A stretch of 64,000 bases of DNA from Solibacillus sp. FSL H8-0538 (GCF_038003525.1 NZ_JBBOPI010000001.1:1417001-1481000), one strand, 5' to 3'; shown: positions 24,525 through 33,398, counted from the stretch's first letter. The notes: generated by a model not told the origin, from the sequence alone. Translations and numbers: made by a program.

Positions 24525-25833
24525 TGTGAATAATTTGTCTCAGCAGTATCCTTTAATTAAGGAACTGCAAAATTTGAACTATGTGTTCTGGGCGAACCCC
24601 AAAAAGCAGCAGTCTCAACCACAATCCAACGCACTTTCAATGGCGATGGTTTACGATGCCGAAGCAAGACTAAAACGGTTTTCTTCCTATATAAAGGAAG
24701 TGTACCCAATTACGCGAATATCAGACGGCATAATAGATTCAGATGTGAAAGAAATCGAAGCGATGAAAAAATTGATTGAAGGACGTCGCGGCTTAACGAT
24801 TCCTGGTAAACTCATGCTAAAGTGCGATCATTCTTTGCCAGTTGCAGGTTCAATTAAAGCACGCGGCGGTATTTATGAGGTGCTAACCTATGCTGAAAAG
24901 TTAGCAATCTCGCATGGTTTGTTAACAGAACAGGATGATTATGCAAAATTACATGATGAATCATTTAGAAATTTCTTCCGTCAATATAAAATTGCAGTTG
25001 GTTCAACAGGAAACTTAGGGCTAAGTATTGGGATTATTAGCGCACAACTCGGTTTTCAGGTCACTGTTCATATGTCGGCAGATGCAAAACGATGGAAAAA
25101 GGCGCTTTTGCGTAAAAAGGGCGTGGAAGTGATTGAATATGATTCGGATTATAGCGAAGCGGTAGCTGCTGGGCGGGCACAGGCAGCTCGGGATTCGATG
25201 TGTCATTTTGTAGACGATGAAAACTCAAAGGAGCTTTTCCTTGGTTATGCCGTGGCGGCGGTTCGACTACAAAAGCAATTGCAACAAGCAAAAGTAAGTG
25301 TTGATGCGGAACATCCACTATTTGTTTACTTACCATGTGGTGTTGGTGGGGGGCCTGGTGGAGTAGCATACGGCTTAAAACAAATTTATGGGGATGATGT
25401 ACATATTTTCTTCGGTGAGCCGATGCAATCGCCTTGTATGCTACTCGGTATGATGACAGGTCTTCATGATGAAATAAGTGTAGCAGATATCGGTTTAACA
25501 AATGTAACCGAGGCGGATGGTTTGGCTGTAGGGCGCGCTTCAAAATTCGTTGGGACCGTAATGGAGCCAGTGATTAGTGGCTGCTATACAGTAGATGATA
25601 GCTTTTTATTTAGAAGCTTGAAGGCCATGTATGAGCAGGAAAATATTTTTATGGAGCCGTCTGCACATGCGGGTGTGTACGGGCCGATTGAACTCATTAA
25701 TCGTGGAATGGACTATATTCGATCGAATGGGCTTGAAGACAAACTAGACAATGCGGTTCATCTTGTTTGGTCAACAGGAGGCGATTTAGTTCCGCACGAG
25801 CTTCGTCAGCACTATTTACAAACCGAAATATAG
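24508..25833 (+). CDS. dsdA: D-serine ammonia-lyase
   Basis: A 441-residue PLP enzyme that deaminates D-serine to pyruvate and ammonia. The PLP-lysine motif is LPVAGSIKARGGIYE near residue 118; substrate and phosphate contacts are in VGSTGNLGLSIGI and LPCGVGGGPGGVAYGLK. The opening NLSQQYPLIKELQNLNYVFWANP is characteristic of DsdA rather than threonine dehydratase. It starts inside the end of the UPF0178 gene and is followed 15 bp later by a DUF4181 gene, so three genes form one unit. This would detoxify D-serine or feed it to pyruvate. Confidence 0.93.
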   Translation: MNKKIDVNNLSQQYPLIKELQNLNYVFWANPKKQQSQPQSNALSMAMVYDAEARLKRFSSYIKEVYPITRISDGIIDSDVKEIEAMKKLIEGRRGLTIPGKLMLKCDHSLPVAGSIKARGGIYEVLTYAEKLAISHGLLTEQDDYAKLHDESFRNFFRQYKIAVGSTGNLGLSIGIISAQLGFQVTVHMSADAKRWKKALLRKKGVEVIEYDSDYSEAVAAGRAQAARDSMCHFVDDENSKELFLGYAVAAVRLQKQLQQAKVSVDAEHPLFVYLPCGVGGGPGGVAYGLKQIYGDDVHIFFGEPMQSPCMLLGMMTGLHDEISVADIGLTNVTEADGLAVGRASKFVGTVMEPVISGCYTVDDSFLFRSLKAMYEQENIFMEPSAHAGVYGPIELINRGMDYIRSNGLEDKLDNAVHLVWSTGGDLVPHELRQHYLQTEI

Positions 25834-25848
25834 AGAGGGCGTTGTGTT

Positions 25849-26199
25849 GTGTTAATTGCTATTATTATCGGGGGATTTATCTTAACGGGCATGATTGATT
25901 TATGGCTGCGCAAAAAATTTAAAATCGAAAAGAATCATAAGTTTTTAGATCAATACTTAAACAAGAAGCATTTTGTTTTTGAAGCGCTTGCCTGCGTATT
26001 ATTTATGACGTTTATTTCAGGGAATGGCTATACAGGAAAGGATCTGTACTTCCTGTTATTTTTATTTTTCGCCTGCATTTTTATAACGCGTGCAGCTGTA
26101 GAAATCATTTTTATGCGCGCTAAGCGTAAGCATTTGATTTCGTTCGCTTATACAGGCGTTAGTATGCTTTGTAGTGTAGGTATTTTATTATTACTTTAA
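25849..26199 (+). CDS. DUF4181-like small membrane protein
   Basis: A 116-residue protein with four hydrophobic segments: N-terminal LIAIIIGGFILTGMIDLW, EALACVLFMTFISGNG, LYFLLFLFFACIFITRAAVE, and C-terminal AYTGVSMLCSVGILLLL. Basic loops (LRKKFKIEKNHKFLDQY, MRAKRKH) lie between. The pattern fits the DUF4181 membrane family of Bacillales, function unknown. Start GTG with GAGAGGG 9 nt upstream. Last gene of the dsdA unit, ending at a strong terminator. Confidence 0.75.
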   Translation: MLIAIIIGGFILTGMIDLWLRKKFKIEKNHKFLDQYLNKKHFVFEALACVLFMTFISGNGYTGKDLYFLLFLFFACIFITRAAVEIIFMRAKRKHLISFAYTGVSMLCSVGILLLL

Positions 26200-26203
26200 A
26201 ATG

Positions 26204-26244
26204 AACAATCCCTAAGCGACGGTTGTGCTTAGGGATTGTTTTTT
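26204..26244 (+). terminator. Intrinsic terminator of the dsdA unit
   Basis: Perfect 14-bp stem aacaatccctaagc / gcttagggattgtt with a 9-nt loop, then T-rich tail. Confidence 0.95.
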
Positions 26245-26343
26245 GAAGAGATTAATGAAGCTCTGGTTAAAAGTAGTGAAAATTCATATAAACGATCTAA
26301 ACACCTGAATAACTTAACCAACGACAATCCTACACCTAAAAAA

Positions 26344-27162
26344 CTAGTCTGCTTGAATTTCTTCTACAGTTGCCTCAACTTCAGCACGTGTCATTTTTTC
26401 ACGGCCATCCTTTAAAGCTTTAAGCGTTTTATGAGCAAGCGCTAGTGGTAGGCGACAGAATAAAATAATGCTGCGCTTATTTAGATCCTTCATATATTCA
26501 TCCGCTTTTGCTAAATTTTCATCTGCGTAATCAAATAAATCATTACGTGTCCAGTCGTCTGGTACGAAGCTAACACCTCGTTCTTCCATATCTTCCTGTT
26601 GATTACGTAAAATGTTTACGGCTTGTAGTCCTCGGCCATACCCGATTGCAAGCTCACGGTCTGTTTTAATACCGGCACCCCATTCCCATAAATCAGAAAG
26701 CATTACCCCAACAAGACCAGCAACGTAATATGTATAATCGTCTAAGTCTTGGCGCGTATGCACTTGCCAGTTTGCTTTTGCCCATTTACCCATACCCATT
26801 GCCATTTCACTTGTTGCTGCTAATACACGGTCAAGTGCGCCTTCTGGACAAACCTTCAGCCAGTCACCTAAACGTAATGTTACTTCCGGCATTTTATCTT
26901 TAATAGGAGCTAGTGCAGCTAAATAAGCCTGTTCATCAAATGGTTGTTTTAATAAGTCGCTAACTTGTAATAAAATTCCATGCTTCGTATCGTTATCTAC
27001 ATCTTCGTGGTCTTCAATTTCATCGATCGCACGCATCGCTAAATAAGCTACTGATACCGCAAGCTTTAAATCCTTTTGTAAAAATGTGATTGGAATATAA
27101 AAAGTACGGCTCGTTGCTTTTAATACTCGCACTGCATCTTTGAGGAGAGTTTTGTCGTTCAT
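26344..27162 (-). CDS. Squalene/phytoene synthase-family protein with an altered second motif
   Basis: A 272-residue all-helical prenyl-condensing-type enzyme. The first aspartate-rich motif is intact (AIDEIED, residues 45-51), as is the opening TSRTFYIPITFL. The second motif, normally LRDxxED, reads LRNQQED, so the Asp at 187 is Asn; the following ED pair remains. Flanking sequence (GLQAVNIL, RGVSFVPDDW) is otherwise family-like and closer to squalene synthase than to CrtB/CrtM. Start at the ATG downstream of GGAGG. It is monocistronic; no desaturase gene is near. Role could be squalene, diapophytoene or hopanoid supply, or a changed activity. Confidence 0.8.
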   Translation of the reverse strand: MNDKTLLKDAVRVLKATSRTFYIPITFLQKDLKLAVSVAYLAMRAIDEIEDHEDVDNDTKHGILLQVSDLLKQPFDEQAYLAALAPIKDKMPEVTLRLGDWLKVCPEGALDRVLAATSEMAMGMGKWAKANWQVHTRQDLDDYTYYVAGLVGVMLSDLWEWGAGIKTDRELAIGYGRGLQAVNILRNQQEDMEERGVSFVPDDWTRNDLFDYADENLAKADEYMKDLNKRSIILFCRLPLALAHKTLKALKDGREKMTRAEVEATVEEIQAD

Positions 27163-27416
27163 AATTAATGGTTCCTCCATTCGTAATTGCTACTTTATAA
27201 TGTTAACGCAAAAATGACAAAAGATAAAATAAATCTTCTACAGTGCAAAGAAAATGTAAAATAGCGGGGTTTATAGTAGAAAATCTGCGCGCATTTACAA
27301 AAAACATTTTGATTTCTTAACATTAGCGTGTCATAGACGCTATTTTTCGTTACAATAATAACAGAGAAAAGTAATTTGGATAATATTGTTTTAGATGAAA
27401 GTAGTAGGTGGAATAG

Positions 27417-28478
27417 TTGGAACGAAGAAAAACGTATATAAGTGTAGACGTGGAGGCGGCACTCATTCGCGGACGCCAATATATTATTGAGATTGGTGCA
27501 GTTAAATGGTTACCAGATGGCACAACGGAAACCTTCACACAGTTAATTCAACCCTATAAATTTAAGAAGTTGAACTATCATATTCAAAAACTAACAGGCA
27601 TTACAACTGAAGAGCTATTAACAGCACCGTCCTTTAAGGAAGCGTTTTATAAATTTAAGCGTTGGTGCAAAGGAGATTATGTATTTTTAACCTTTGGCGA
27701 ATTTGATCGTAAAGTATTTGAAGAAGAGCTTGCACGTAATTACGTCAATCGTGAGTTTTTATATCCGTTAATTGATTTTCAGCAAAAATATATGATTGAG
27801 TATGAGCTGAAAGAGCAACCGAGCCTGGGTGGACTAATGGCACAGCTTGGACTGGAGTTAAATACACAGCATCGCGCACTTGCAGATGCCGAAAGTTTAT
27901 TGCGTATTTTCCAAACAGTAGGTGGAGAAAAATTAATTGAAAAGCAAAAGACAAATGAGTTTGTACTACTCTTAACGAATTTTAAACAGCTTGAAACTAC
28001 ATTTGATTTAATGATCTCCTATTCATTCTGCCGTATTGAGCGTGGAAATGTAGTAATGGATGATATGAAAACTATTCGTGAGCAGTTACCATTTGAACTA
28101 TATGAAGAAGAGCGTATAACAAATGATGGAGAAACTCAAATTGCTTATATTACGACGATTAAACCAAGTGTTAATGCGCAGCAGTTTTTACAGCAAATTG
28201 TAGGGCAAGCATCGGGGCGTATTATAATTACACGCACAGGGTTGCGTTCGATTTCGCGTATTTTACGATTACATCATTGTACGATGCCGAAAACAGAAGT
28301 GATGTCACTAATGCACTTAATAAACGATGAAGAGGCTGTGGGGAAATTCAATATTGTTGATGAAACGACACATGCTTACGAGGCGAAAATTTCACGATTA
28401 CTACATAAATTTGAAGGCCCAATCATCGATGAATTCAATAAACGCGCCTTATTACCTAAACAACCCGTGGAAGTGTAA
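27417..28478 (+). CDS. DEDDh-type 3'-5' exonuclease domain protein
   Basis: A 353-residue protein. The N-terminal 180 residues form a DnaQ/KapD-like exonuclease: Exo I YISVDVEAAL (Asp, Glu), Exo II FGEFDRKVFEEE (Asp), Exo III HRALADAESLLRIF (His and Asp). The Exo I context is unusual in having VEAALIRG after the DxE. The C-terminal 170 residues are unrecognised, with mixed alpha/beta character, and may bind nucleic acid. Start TTG, with a GTAGGTGG site. Likely RNA or DNA processing in the cytosol; no operon partner. Confidence 0.8.
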   Translation: MERRKTYISVDVEAALIRGRQYIIEIGAVKWLPDGTTETFTQLIQPYKFKKLNYHIQKLTGITTEELLTAPSFKEAFYKFKRWCKGDYVFLTFGEFDRKVFEEELARNYVNREFLYPLIDFQQKYMIEYELKEQPSLGGLMAQLGLELNTQHRALADAESLLRIFQTVGGEKLIEKQKTNEFVLLLTNFKQLETTFDLMISYSFCRIERGNVVMDDMKTIREQLPFELYEEERITNDGETQIAYITTIKPSVNAQQFLQQIVGQASGRIIITRTGLRSISRILRLHHCTMPKTEVMSLMHLINDEEAVGKFNIVDETTHAYEAKISRLLHKFEGPIIDEFNKRALLPKQPVEV

Positions 28479-28581
28479 CAAATAGAATACATAATCAAGT
28501 GAATTTTGTTACATCAAATTATTGCACTATTATATTAAGACGAGTAAAGTTTAGAAAGGGAGAAAGTAAAGGAGAGCGTTT

Positions 28582-29424
28582 ATGTCTACTGTGATAGGAA
28601 TAGATACTGGGGGAACGTTAACAAAACTAGCTTACTTAAATGAGCAAAATGAGCTAATGTTGAAGGTGTTTCCATCAAATGAAATGCATTTAGTAAAGGA
28701 ATGGCTACAGAATCATCCTCAAGTAGATGAAATTGGCTTAACGGGCGGGCGAACAGAGCAGCTACGCGACGTTTTAAAGACGATGAAGTCGATTGAATAT
28801 ATTGTAGAGTTTGAAGCAACGTTAATGGGTGTCCGTTATTTGCTTAAACAAGAAGGACATCAAATTGAGAATAGTATTATAACGAATATTGGTACAGGCA
28901 CATCCATTCATTATATGGACGGCAACTCTCATATTCGCATTGGTGGTACTGGAATTGGTGGCGGTACGTTAATCGGGTTATCTGCTATTATGACTGGGAT
29001 TACGGATTTTAATGATATTAAAAACCGTGCAGCCAATGGCAACCGGGAACAAATAGACTTGCTTGTAAAAGATATTTATCAAGGTATGGATACGCCAATT
29101 GATGGTAATTTAACAGCAAGTAATTTTGGCAAGGTGGGCATTACGGAAGATGTACAGCATGATTCAAATGATTTAATCGCTACTGTTCAAGGTCTTGTAG
29201 GTGAGGTGATTACAACATTAAGTATTCAACTTGCCGAAGAACGGAAGGCAAAGTATATTGTGTACATTGGCTCAACTCTAACTAATAATGAACATTTAAA
29301 AAAGGTAATCTCCCACTATACGTATTTAAAAAAACACACACCCGTTTTCTTGGAGGATTGTGGATTTGCTGGTGCGGTCGGCGCACTATTAAATATTATG
29401 GAATATTGTAAAAAGGATAGTTAA
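28582..29424 (+). CDS. coaW: Type II pantothenate kinase
   Basis: A 280-residue ASKHA-fold kinase for the first step of CoA synthesis. The phosphate-binding loop is VIGIDTGGTLTKLAYL at the N-terminus, the second is ITNIGTGTSIHYMDG, with GGTGIGGGTLIGLSAIM following. This matches the staphylococcal/bacillus CoaW type, not CoaA or CoaX, and this class typically resists CoA feedback. Ribosome site AAAGGAGAG. Monocistronic with a strong terminator. A stand-alone CoaB-like gene lies about 7 kb away in the same window. Confidence 0.9.
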   Translation: MSTVIGIDTGGTLTKLAYLNEQNELMLKVFPSNEMHLVKEWLQNHPQVDEIGLTGGRTEQLRDVLKTMKSIEYIVEFEATLMGVRYLLKQEGHQIENSIITNIGTGTSIHYMDGNSHIRIGGTGIGGGTLIGLSAIMTGITDFNDIKNRAANGNREQIDLLVKDIYQGMDTPIDGNLTASNFGKVGITEDVQHDSNDLIATVQGLVGEVITTLSIQLAEERKAKYIVYIGSTLTNNEHLKKVISHYTYLKKHTPVFLEDCGFAGAVGALLNIMEYCKKDS

Positions 29425-29431
29425 TTTACTT

Positions 29432-29468
29432 GCTGATAAACTGGATTTCCCGGTTTATCAGCATTTTT
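29432..29468 (+). terminator. Intrinsic terminator of coaW
   Basis: gctgataaac / gtttatcagc stem with an inner GG/CC step, followed by ATTTTTA. Confidence 0.85.
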
Positions 29469-29563
29469 ATTGGTTACAAAAGGATACCGACTTGATTTTG
29501 GGCAAGATGTGTTCTTCTTATTGTTAAGGAAATAAGAAAATTACGCAGTGTGGATAATAAATA

Positions 29564-29639
29564 TGTAAATGAAACGTCTAGGTGAAGGAGGAAGCCCCAC
29601 GAGGTCGCGTCGAATCCTCCGGTGATTTGGTTATTTACA
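29564..29639. repeat. Degenerate GC-richer dispersed repeat
   Basis: A 76-bp patch bounded by tgtaaat / atttaca, with inner ggagga / tcctcc arms around a GC-rich centre (agccccacgaggtcgcgtcg). It stands out from AT-rich surroundings and resembles decayed members of the hairpin repeats common in intergenic DNA of Bacillaceae. No coding sense was found in the 289-bp gap. Confidence 0.4.
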
Positions 29640-29713
29640 AATGAAAAAAACAGGCGTAATATAGAAAAAGTAAAATATTTAACTAAGTAAATAAAGTTGG
29701 TAGAGGTGTTTAT

Positions 29714-30112
29714 ATGAATCCGTTATTTCACGTGTTTTTTCAGCAAAATCGCTATTTAGTAAATCGTTTAAACGATACCTTGCATAAGCATGAATTATTT
29801 AACTCGCAATGGACGATTTTATTTTTACTACATGAAAATGGACCGATGTCGTTAACGTCAATTTGGAAGTATTTAAATGTGGAAGCACCAACCGTGACGC
29901 GAACAGTCGCGCGTTTAGAAAATCTCGGTTGGGTTATACGGGAACAGGGCACGGATAAACGGGAGAAAATTGTTCATTTAACTGAGCAGGCACTTACACG
30001 TTTCCCGCAGGTCGAGGCGTCTATTGTGGGGTTTGAACAGGAAATGTCGAAAAATTTATCAGACGAAGAACAGCAACAACTAATTGATTTACTGTGTAAG
30101 ATGAAAGGTTGA
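29714..30112 (+). CDS. MarR-family transcriptional regulator
   Basis: A 132-residue winged-helix regulator. The helix-turn-helix and wing read MSLTSIWKYLNVEAPTVTRTVARLENLGWVIREQGTDKREKIVHLT, the classical MarR arrangement with the DxR wing motif. Dimerisation helices lie at both ends. It is 5 bp upstream of an MFS transporter, so it probably represses its own operon and is released by a small ligand. No clear palindromic operator was identified. Confidence 0.92.
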   Translation: MNPLFHVFFQQNRYLVNRLNDTLHKHELFNSQWTILFLLHENGPMSLTSIWKYLNVEAPTVTRTVARLENLGWVIREQGTDKREKIVHLTEQALTRFPQVEASIVGFEQEMSKNLSDEEQQQLIDLLCKMKG

Positions 30113-30117
30113 TTTGA

Positions 30118-31290
30118 TTGGAACAGCAAAATCCAATATTTACGAAAAGGTTTATTAGTTTGTTTCTCACAAACATTTCCGTTTTCTTTGTTTTCTATGG
30201 ATTAATTACAACGTTACCACTTTACGCGATGGGTACATTAGGTCGTTCAGATGATGAATCGGGCTTACTCATAACAGTATTTTTACTGTCAGCAATCGTT
30301 GTGCGCCCATTCAGTGGGAAATTACTTGATATGTATGGTAAGAAGCGCATGCTTGTTAGTAGTATCATTCTTTACGTAGCTTGTACGGTGCTTTACATAT
30401 TTATTAAACCTTTTGCTATTTTACTAGCTCTACGTTTTTTCCAAGGGATTTGGTTCAGTATTGTGACTACGGCTACTGGTTCACTAGCAGCAGATATTGT
30501 CCCAAAAAATCGCACTGGAGCAGGTATTGGCTACTTTATGATGTCAACAAACCTAGCTGTTGTAATTGGCCCGTTCGTTGGGTTATTAGTTATTCAATAT
30601 GCTAGCTTTAACGCATTAATTAGCATTTTAACCGTAATCGTTTTACTTGGAGCAGTGATTGCCTTAACGATTAATACGGATGATCTCCCAAAACCAGAAA
30701 ATGTGGACCGCAGCTTCAAATTCAATGATTTATTTGAGAAGAAGGCATTACCCATGGCATTTCTTGCAAGCTTAATCGCCTTTTCATATGCAAGTGTGTT
30801 ATCGTTTTTATCTCTTTATGCAGAGCAAAAGGATTTACTAGAGGCGGCAAGTTATTTCTATGTGGTATTCGCAGCAACTATGTTAATTACTCGACCATTT
30901 ACTGGGAAGATTTATGATACAAAAGGTGCTAAATACGTGGTATTACCTTCATTTGTATTGTTTTGTGCAGGCCTTGTAATGCTCGCAGCGGCAAATGGCG
31001 CAGGGTTATTTTTATTTTCAGCAATCTTCATTGGTATCGGCTACGGTACATTAACGACAAGTTTCCAATCGCTTTGTGTACAGTCAACAACGCATCAGCG
31101 AAGTGGCTATGCAACTTCTACATACTTCACATTATTTGACTTAGGAATTGCAATTGGTTCATATATTCTTGGTTTAATTGCGGTCGGCTTAAGCTACGAA
31201 ATGGTGTATTACATAGCGGCAGCCATGTTAGTCGTTGTGTTCGTTATTTACTCGGTCTTAGTGATGCGAAAGCCAAGAGCTCAAGCATAA
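30118..31290 (+). CDS. MFS transporter, probable drug efflux
   Basis: A 390-residue major-facilitator protein with 12 hydrophobic helices. The loop 2-3 motif reads RPFSGKLLDMYGKKRML, and the homologous second-half motif is TRPFTGKIYDTKGAKYVVL. The middle loop holds a charged stretch (NTDDLPKPENVDRSFKFND). Linked to the MarR gene, which suggests an efflux pump for toxic compounds. Start TTG with AAAGG nearby; no better start exists. Confidence 0.9.
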   Translation: MEQQNPIFTKRFISLFLTNISVFFVFYGLITTLPLYAMGTLGRSDDESGLLITVFLLSAIVVRPFSGKLLDMYGKKRMLVSSIILYVACTVLYIFIKPFAILLALRFFQGIWFSIVTTATGSLAADIVPKNRTGAGIGYFMMSTNLAVVIGPFVGLLVIQYASFNALISILTVIVLLGAVIALTINTDDLPKPENVDRSFKFNDLFEKKALPMAFLASLIAFSYASVLSFLSLYAEQKDLLEAASYFYVVFAATMLITRPFTGKIYDTKGAKYVVLPSFVLFCAGLVMLAAANGAGLFLFSAIFIGIGYGTLTTSFQSLCVQSTTHQRSGYATSTYFTLFDLGIAIGSYILGLIAVGLSYEMVYYIAAAMLVVVFVIYSVLVMRKPRAQA

Positions 31291-31292
31291 AG

Positions 31293-31331
31293 AAAGCGAC
31301 AAAGTCTATTTTGGACTTTGTCGCTTTTTTT
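31293..31331. terminator. Bidirectional terminator between MFS and RNase HI genes
   Basis: Perfect 14-bp stem aaagcgacaaagtc / gactttgtcgcttt with a 7-nt loop and T7 on the plus side. It overlaps the last codons of the RNase HI gene. Confidence 0.9.
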
Positions 31332-31707
31332 GAATCGCTGCGCGAGCTAGCGCATCAGCGGCTTTATTTTCTTTATCAGGAATCCATTTGATGAAAAATA
31401 AATCAAATTGTTCGATTAGCTGGAGAGCTCGCTCAAGATACGGTTTAAATTCTTCATTTTTTACATAAGCTTTTTCTACAGAAGCAACAACAATTTTTGA
31501 ATCAGAACGCATGGAAACAAGGCTTGTGCCTGTTTTTGCTGCTTCTTCTAAACCACGTACAAGTGCGGTAAACTCGGCAATATGATTATTCGTTTCACCA
31601 ATATATTCACTAATTTTTTCGTGTAGACCTTCACCTTTTAGGAAGATGCCAATACCGCTCGGGCCAGGATTTCCAGCACTTGCTGCATCAATATATACTT
31701 CTAACAT
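31306..31707 (-). CDS. Ribonuclease HI-like protein
   Basis: A 133-residue RNase H fold. Catalytic acids are visible: Asp in VYIDAASAGNPG, Glu in HIAEFTALVRGLE, Asp in MRSDSKIVV, Asp in NKAADALARAA. This is the reverse-transcriptase-like RNase HI group found beside type-2/3 RNases H in Bacilli (YpdQ/YpeP-like). It would cut RNA in RNA-DNA hybrids, though B. subtilis relatives are reported to lack activity. ATG preceded by GTGAGG 6 nt away. Confidence 0.88.
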   Translation of the reverse strand: MLEVYIDAASAGNPGPSGIGIFLKGEGLHEKISEYIGETNNHIAEFTALVRGLEEAAKTGTSLVSMRSDSKIVVASVEKAYVKNEEFKPYLERALQLIEQFDLFFIKWIPDKENKAADALARAAIQKKRQSPK

Positions 31708-31820
31708 AGTTGTCCTCACTTCGCTTTCTTTGGATTCATTATACCAAAACGTTGCCATTGGACAAATGAAAAATAGACGTAGTAAAATAGAAAAATGTTA
31801 TAAAAAGGGGGGACTTCACT

Positions 31821-32012
31821 ATGGATAAAGTCTCAGTTGTAAACGATATCGATGAACTTACAGATACATTTTGTACAGATTGTCTTGTCATATGCGAACT
31901 TCGGAAAACGCGCGGTAAAACAGGCGCACATCGTTTTTGTATCGAGTCTTGCTCAGTAGGAGAACAGCTCCAATTTTTAGGCCAGGAGCTACTAAAGTTT
32001 TGTGAAAAATAA
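31821..32012 (+). CDS. Small zinc-finger protein, C2HCIx2C type
   Basis: A 63-residue protein with FCTDCLVICELRK and the closing motif HRFCIESCSVG, i.e. Cys-x2-Cys followed by His-x2-Cys-Ile-x2-Cys. That is the defining pattern of the zf-C2HCIx2C family of Bacillales (uncharacterised, probably zinc-binding). A helical tail (EQLQFLGQELLKFCEK) follows. Ribosome site AAAGGGGGG. Monocistronic; divergent from the RNase HI gene. Confidence 0.8.
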   Translation: MDKVSVVNDIDELTDTFCTDCLVICELRKTRGKTGAHRFCIESCSVGEQLQFLGQELLKFCEK

Positions 32013-32064
32013 AATTCAATAAAATTTGAATATTACTATTGAATATTAGTAATAATTTGATATA

Positions 32065-32205
32065 CTATTCAAGTATTTCTTTTTGCATTGCCAGAATCTC
32101 TGGTACAGATTCAACTCGGCTTGCAATTACATTGAACTTGACGGCTGGTTACCGTTGAGAAGTTTCTTCAAACCCCTTGTTTATATAGGGTTCGATGGGG
32201 TGCAT
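32065..32205 (-). pseudogene. Broken short ORF, 47 codons with one internal stop
   Basis: Reading the minus strand from an ATG gives MHPIEPYINKGFEETSQR, a TAA, then PAVKFNVIASRVESVPEI, LAMQKEILE and a stop. Both halves look protein-like and stay in one frame, as if a single nonsense change had broken a small gene. The start lies inside a hairpin that also contains GGGG upstream. I do not recognise the protein. Alternatively the coding look is accidental and the plus strand carries a small RNA: TTGAAT, 16 bp, TATACT lies at 32044-32071, followed by hairpins and a terminator. The 402-bp gap contains nothing else certain. Confidence 0.35.
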
Positions 32206-32226
32206 CTTAGGATGTACCCCATTTTG
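32197..32226 (+). terminator. Hairpin with short T tract, plus strand
   Basis: ggggtgcatc / gatgtacccc (one mismatch), TTAG loop, then ATTTTGT. Could end the zinc-finger transcript or a small RNA. A second weaker one (atcatctt / aaggtgat then T6) follows at about 32250-32295. Confidence 0.55.
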
Positions 32227-32360
32227 TACTAAAAAATTAACAAGCAAAACAACATCATCTTTCTTCGGATTAGCGAGGGAAGGTGATTTTTTGTTTTAGA
32301 ATGAAGAATATTGGTGTTCCGGATGAACTTCCGAACAACCAAAACCAAGTACATTCCCAT

Positions 32361-32407
32361 AAAAAACACCAACACTGCGCTGATTTCTATGATCAGCGCA
32401 GTGTTGG
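32361..32407 (-). terminator. Intrinsic terminator of the SEC-C gene
   Basis: Perfect 16-bp stem ccaacactgcgctgat / atcagcgcagtgttgg with a 7-nt loop; on the minus strand it is followed by TGTTTTTT. Confidence 0.95.
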
Positions 32408-32414
32408 TCTCTCA

Positions 32415-33398
32415 TCAAACAGCTACTGCATCAAATGCTAGTAACTCTTGGTGATATTTGTTTAAAGAAGAAGCCGAGATGCCGAAGCTTTCTGCGATTT
32501 CTTTTACGGTGAACTTCCCGTCAAATAGCCCGCGGTCTTGTCCGAAACGGATTGCACCAGCTGCAATTGCGCCAGCTTTACGTGCAGTAGGTTGTTGCTC
32601 CACTAAGTAGTCCTCTAAGACAGTAAGTAATCTTTCGCCATCCAAGTCCTTCGTAGTTAAAAACTCTTTAACTTGCCCGATTACGTCTTGCTCAAATGAA
32701 GTGAATTCTTCACCCGCATAGCCACCATCCACTAGAGCCATCCAAAAAGAAAGATGGTTTGCTTTTACAAATTCGGGAGCAGTTAATCCGCTCGCTTTGA
32801 ATGTTTTTGTAAACGTGTCAAATGTGTTTGCATGCTCAGATGGGAAGAAGATTAATGTAGAAACGGCTAATACGTGGTCTTCATGGCCAGTGCCGTCTGG
32901 TAATAAGAAGGCGAATACTTGCATGCCTTCAGGAATTGGCTTTTGGTTTTCGCGGCGAATCATGTAGCTTTTGTCAGTTAGAATGCAAGTTGCTTTGAAG
33001 TATTTTTCTTCTACTGATTCAACACATCCGATAAAGAATGTTGGCTCTGTCCAAGATTCTAATAATGCAATCGTTGCTGGACGAACCATTTTTTTCATCG
33101 TACGTTTTAAATAGCCTGTCCATACATCTGGACGTTTGTGGAAGAAGAACTCGTCTAATGCAACCGCTTCGATTAATTCCCTTTGTAAGTGAGACTCTAA
33201 TTTTGGCAACCATGCTTGCACGATTTCAACATACTCGCGGATATCCTTGCTCTCAGGGTATGTACTGTAGAAATTTTGCAATGTGTTTTCGATTTCTTCA
33301 TTGAATACAGACACAACAGTCGTTTGTTTTTGGCCTTCACAGCACTTTTTATATTTCTTTCCGCTACCACATAGGCATGGGTCATTACGTCCTATCAT
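32415..33398 (-). CDS. SEC-C zinc-motif protein
   Basis: A 327-residue protein. It opens with MIGRNDPCLCGSGKKYKKCC, the SEC-C zinc-binding motif of SecA and YecA-type proteins (Cys-x-Cys...Cys-Cys). The remainder is unrecognised, with a central beta-rich segment (FFIGCVESVEEKYFKATCIL) and a C-terminal region ending in a helix-turn-helix-like FTVKEIAESFGISASSLNKYHQ. So it may couple a zinc module to a DNA- or protein-binding tail. The ATG downstream of AAAGGAAG fits the motif exactly at the N-terminus; longer in-frame reading is unsupported. Monocistronic. Confidence 0.8.
   Translation of the reverse strand: MIGRNDPCLCGSGKKYKKCCEGQKQTTVVSVFNEEIENTLQNFYSTYPESKDIREYVEIVQAWLPKLESHLQRELIEAVALDEFFFHKRPDVWTGYLKRTMKKMVRPATIALLESWTEPTFFIGCVESVEEKYFKATCILTDKSYMIRRENQKPIPEGMQVFAFLLPDGTGHEDHVLAVSTLIFFPSEHANTFDTFTKTFKASGLTAPEFVKANHLSFWMALVDGGYAGEEFTSFEQDVIGQVKEFLTTKDLDGERLLTVLEDYLVEQQPTARKAGAIAAGAIRFGQDRGLFDGKFTVKEIAESFGISASSLNKYHQELLAFDAVAV

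Noticed and set aside
31291-31331. MFS/RNase HI terminator as a member of the dispersed repeat family
   Set aside because: Its loop contains TATTTTGG by coincidence, but the arms are unrelated to the family consensus.
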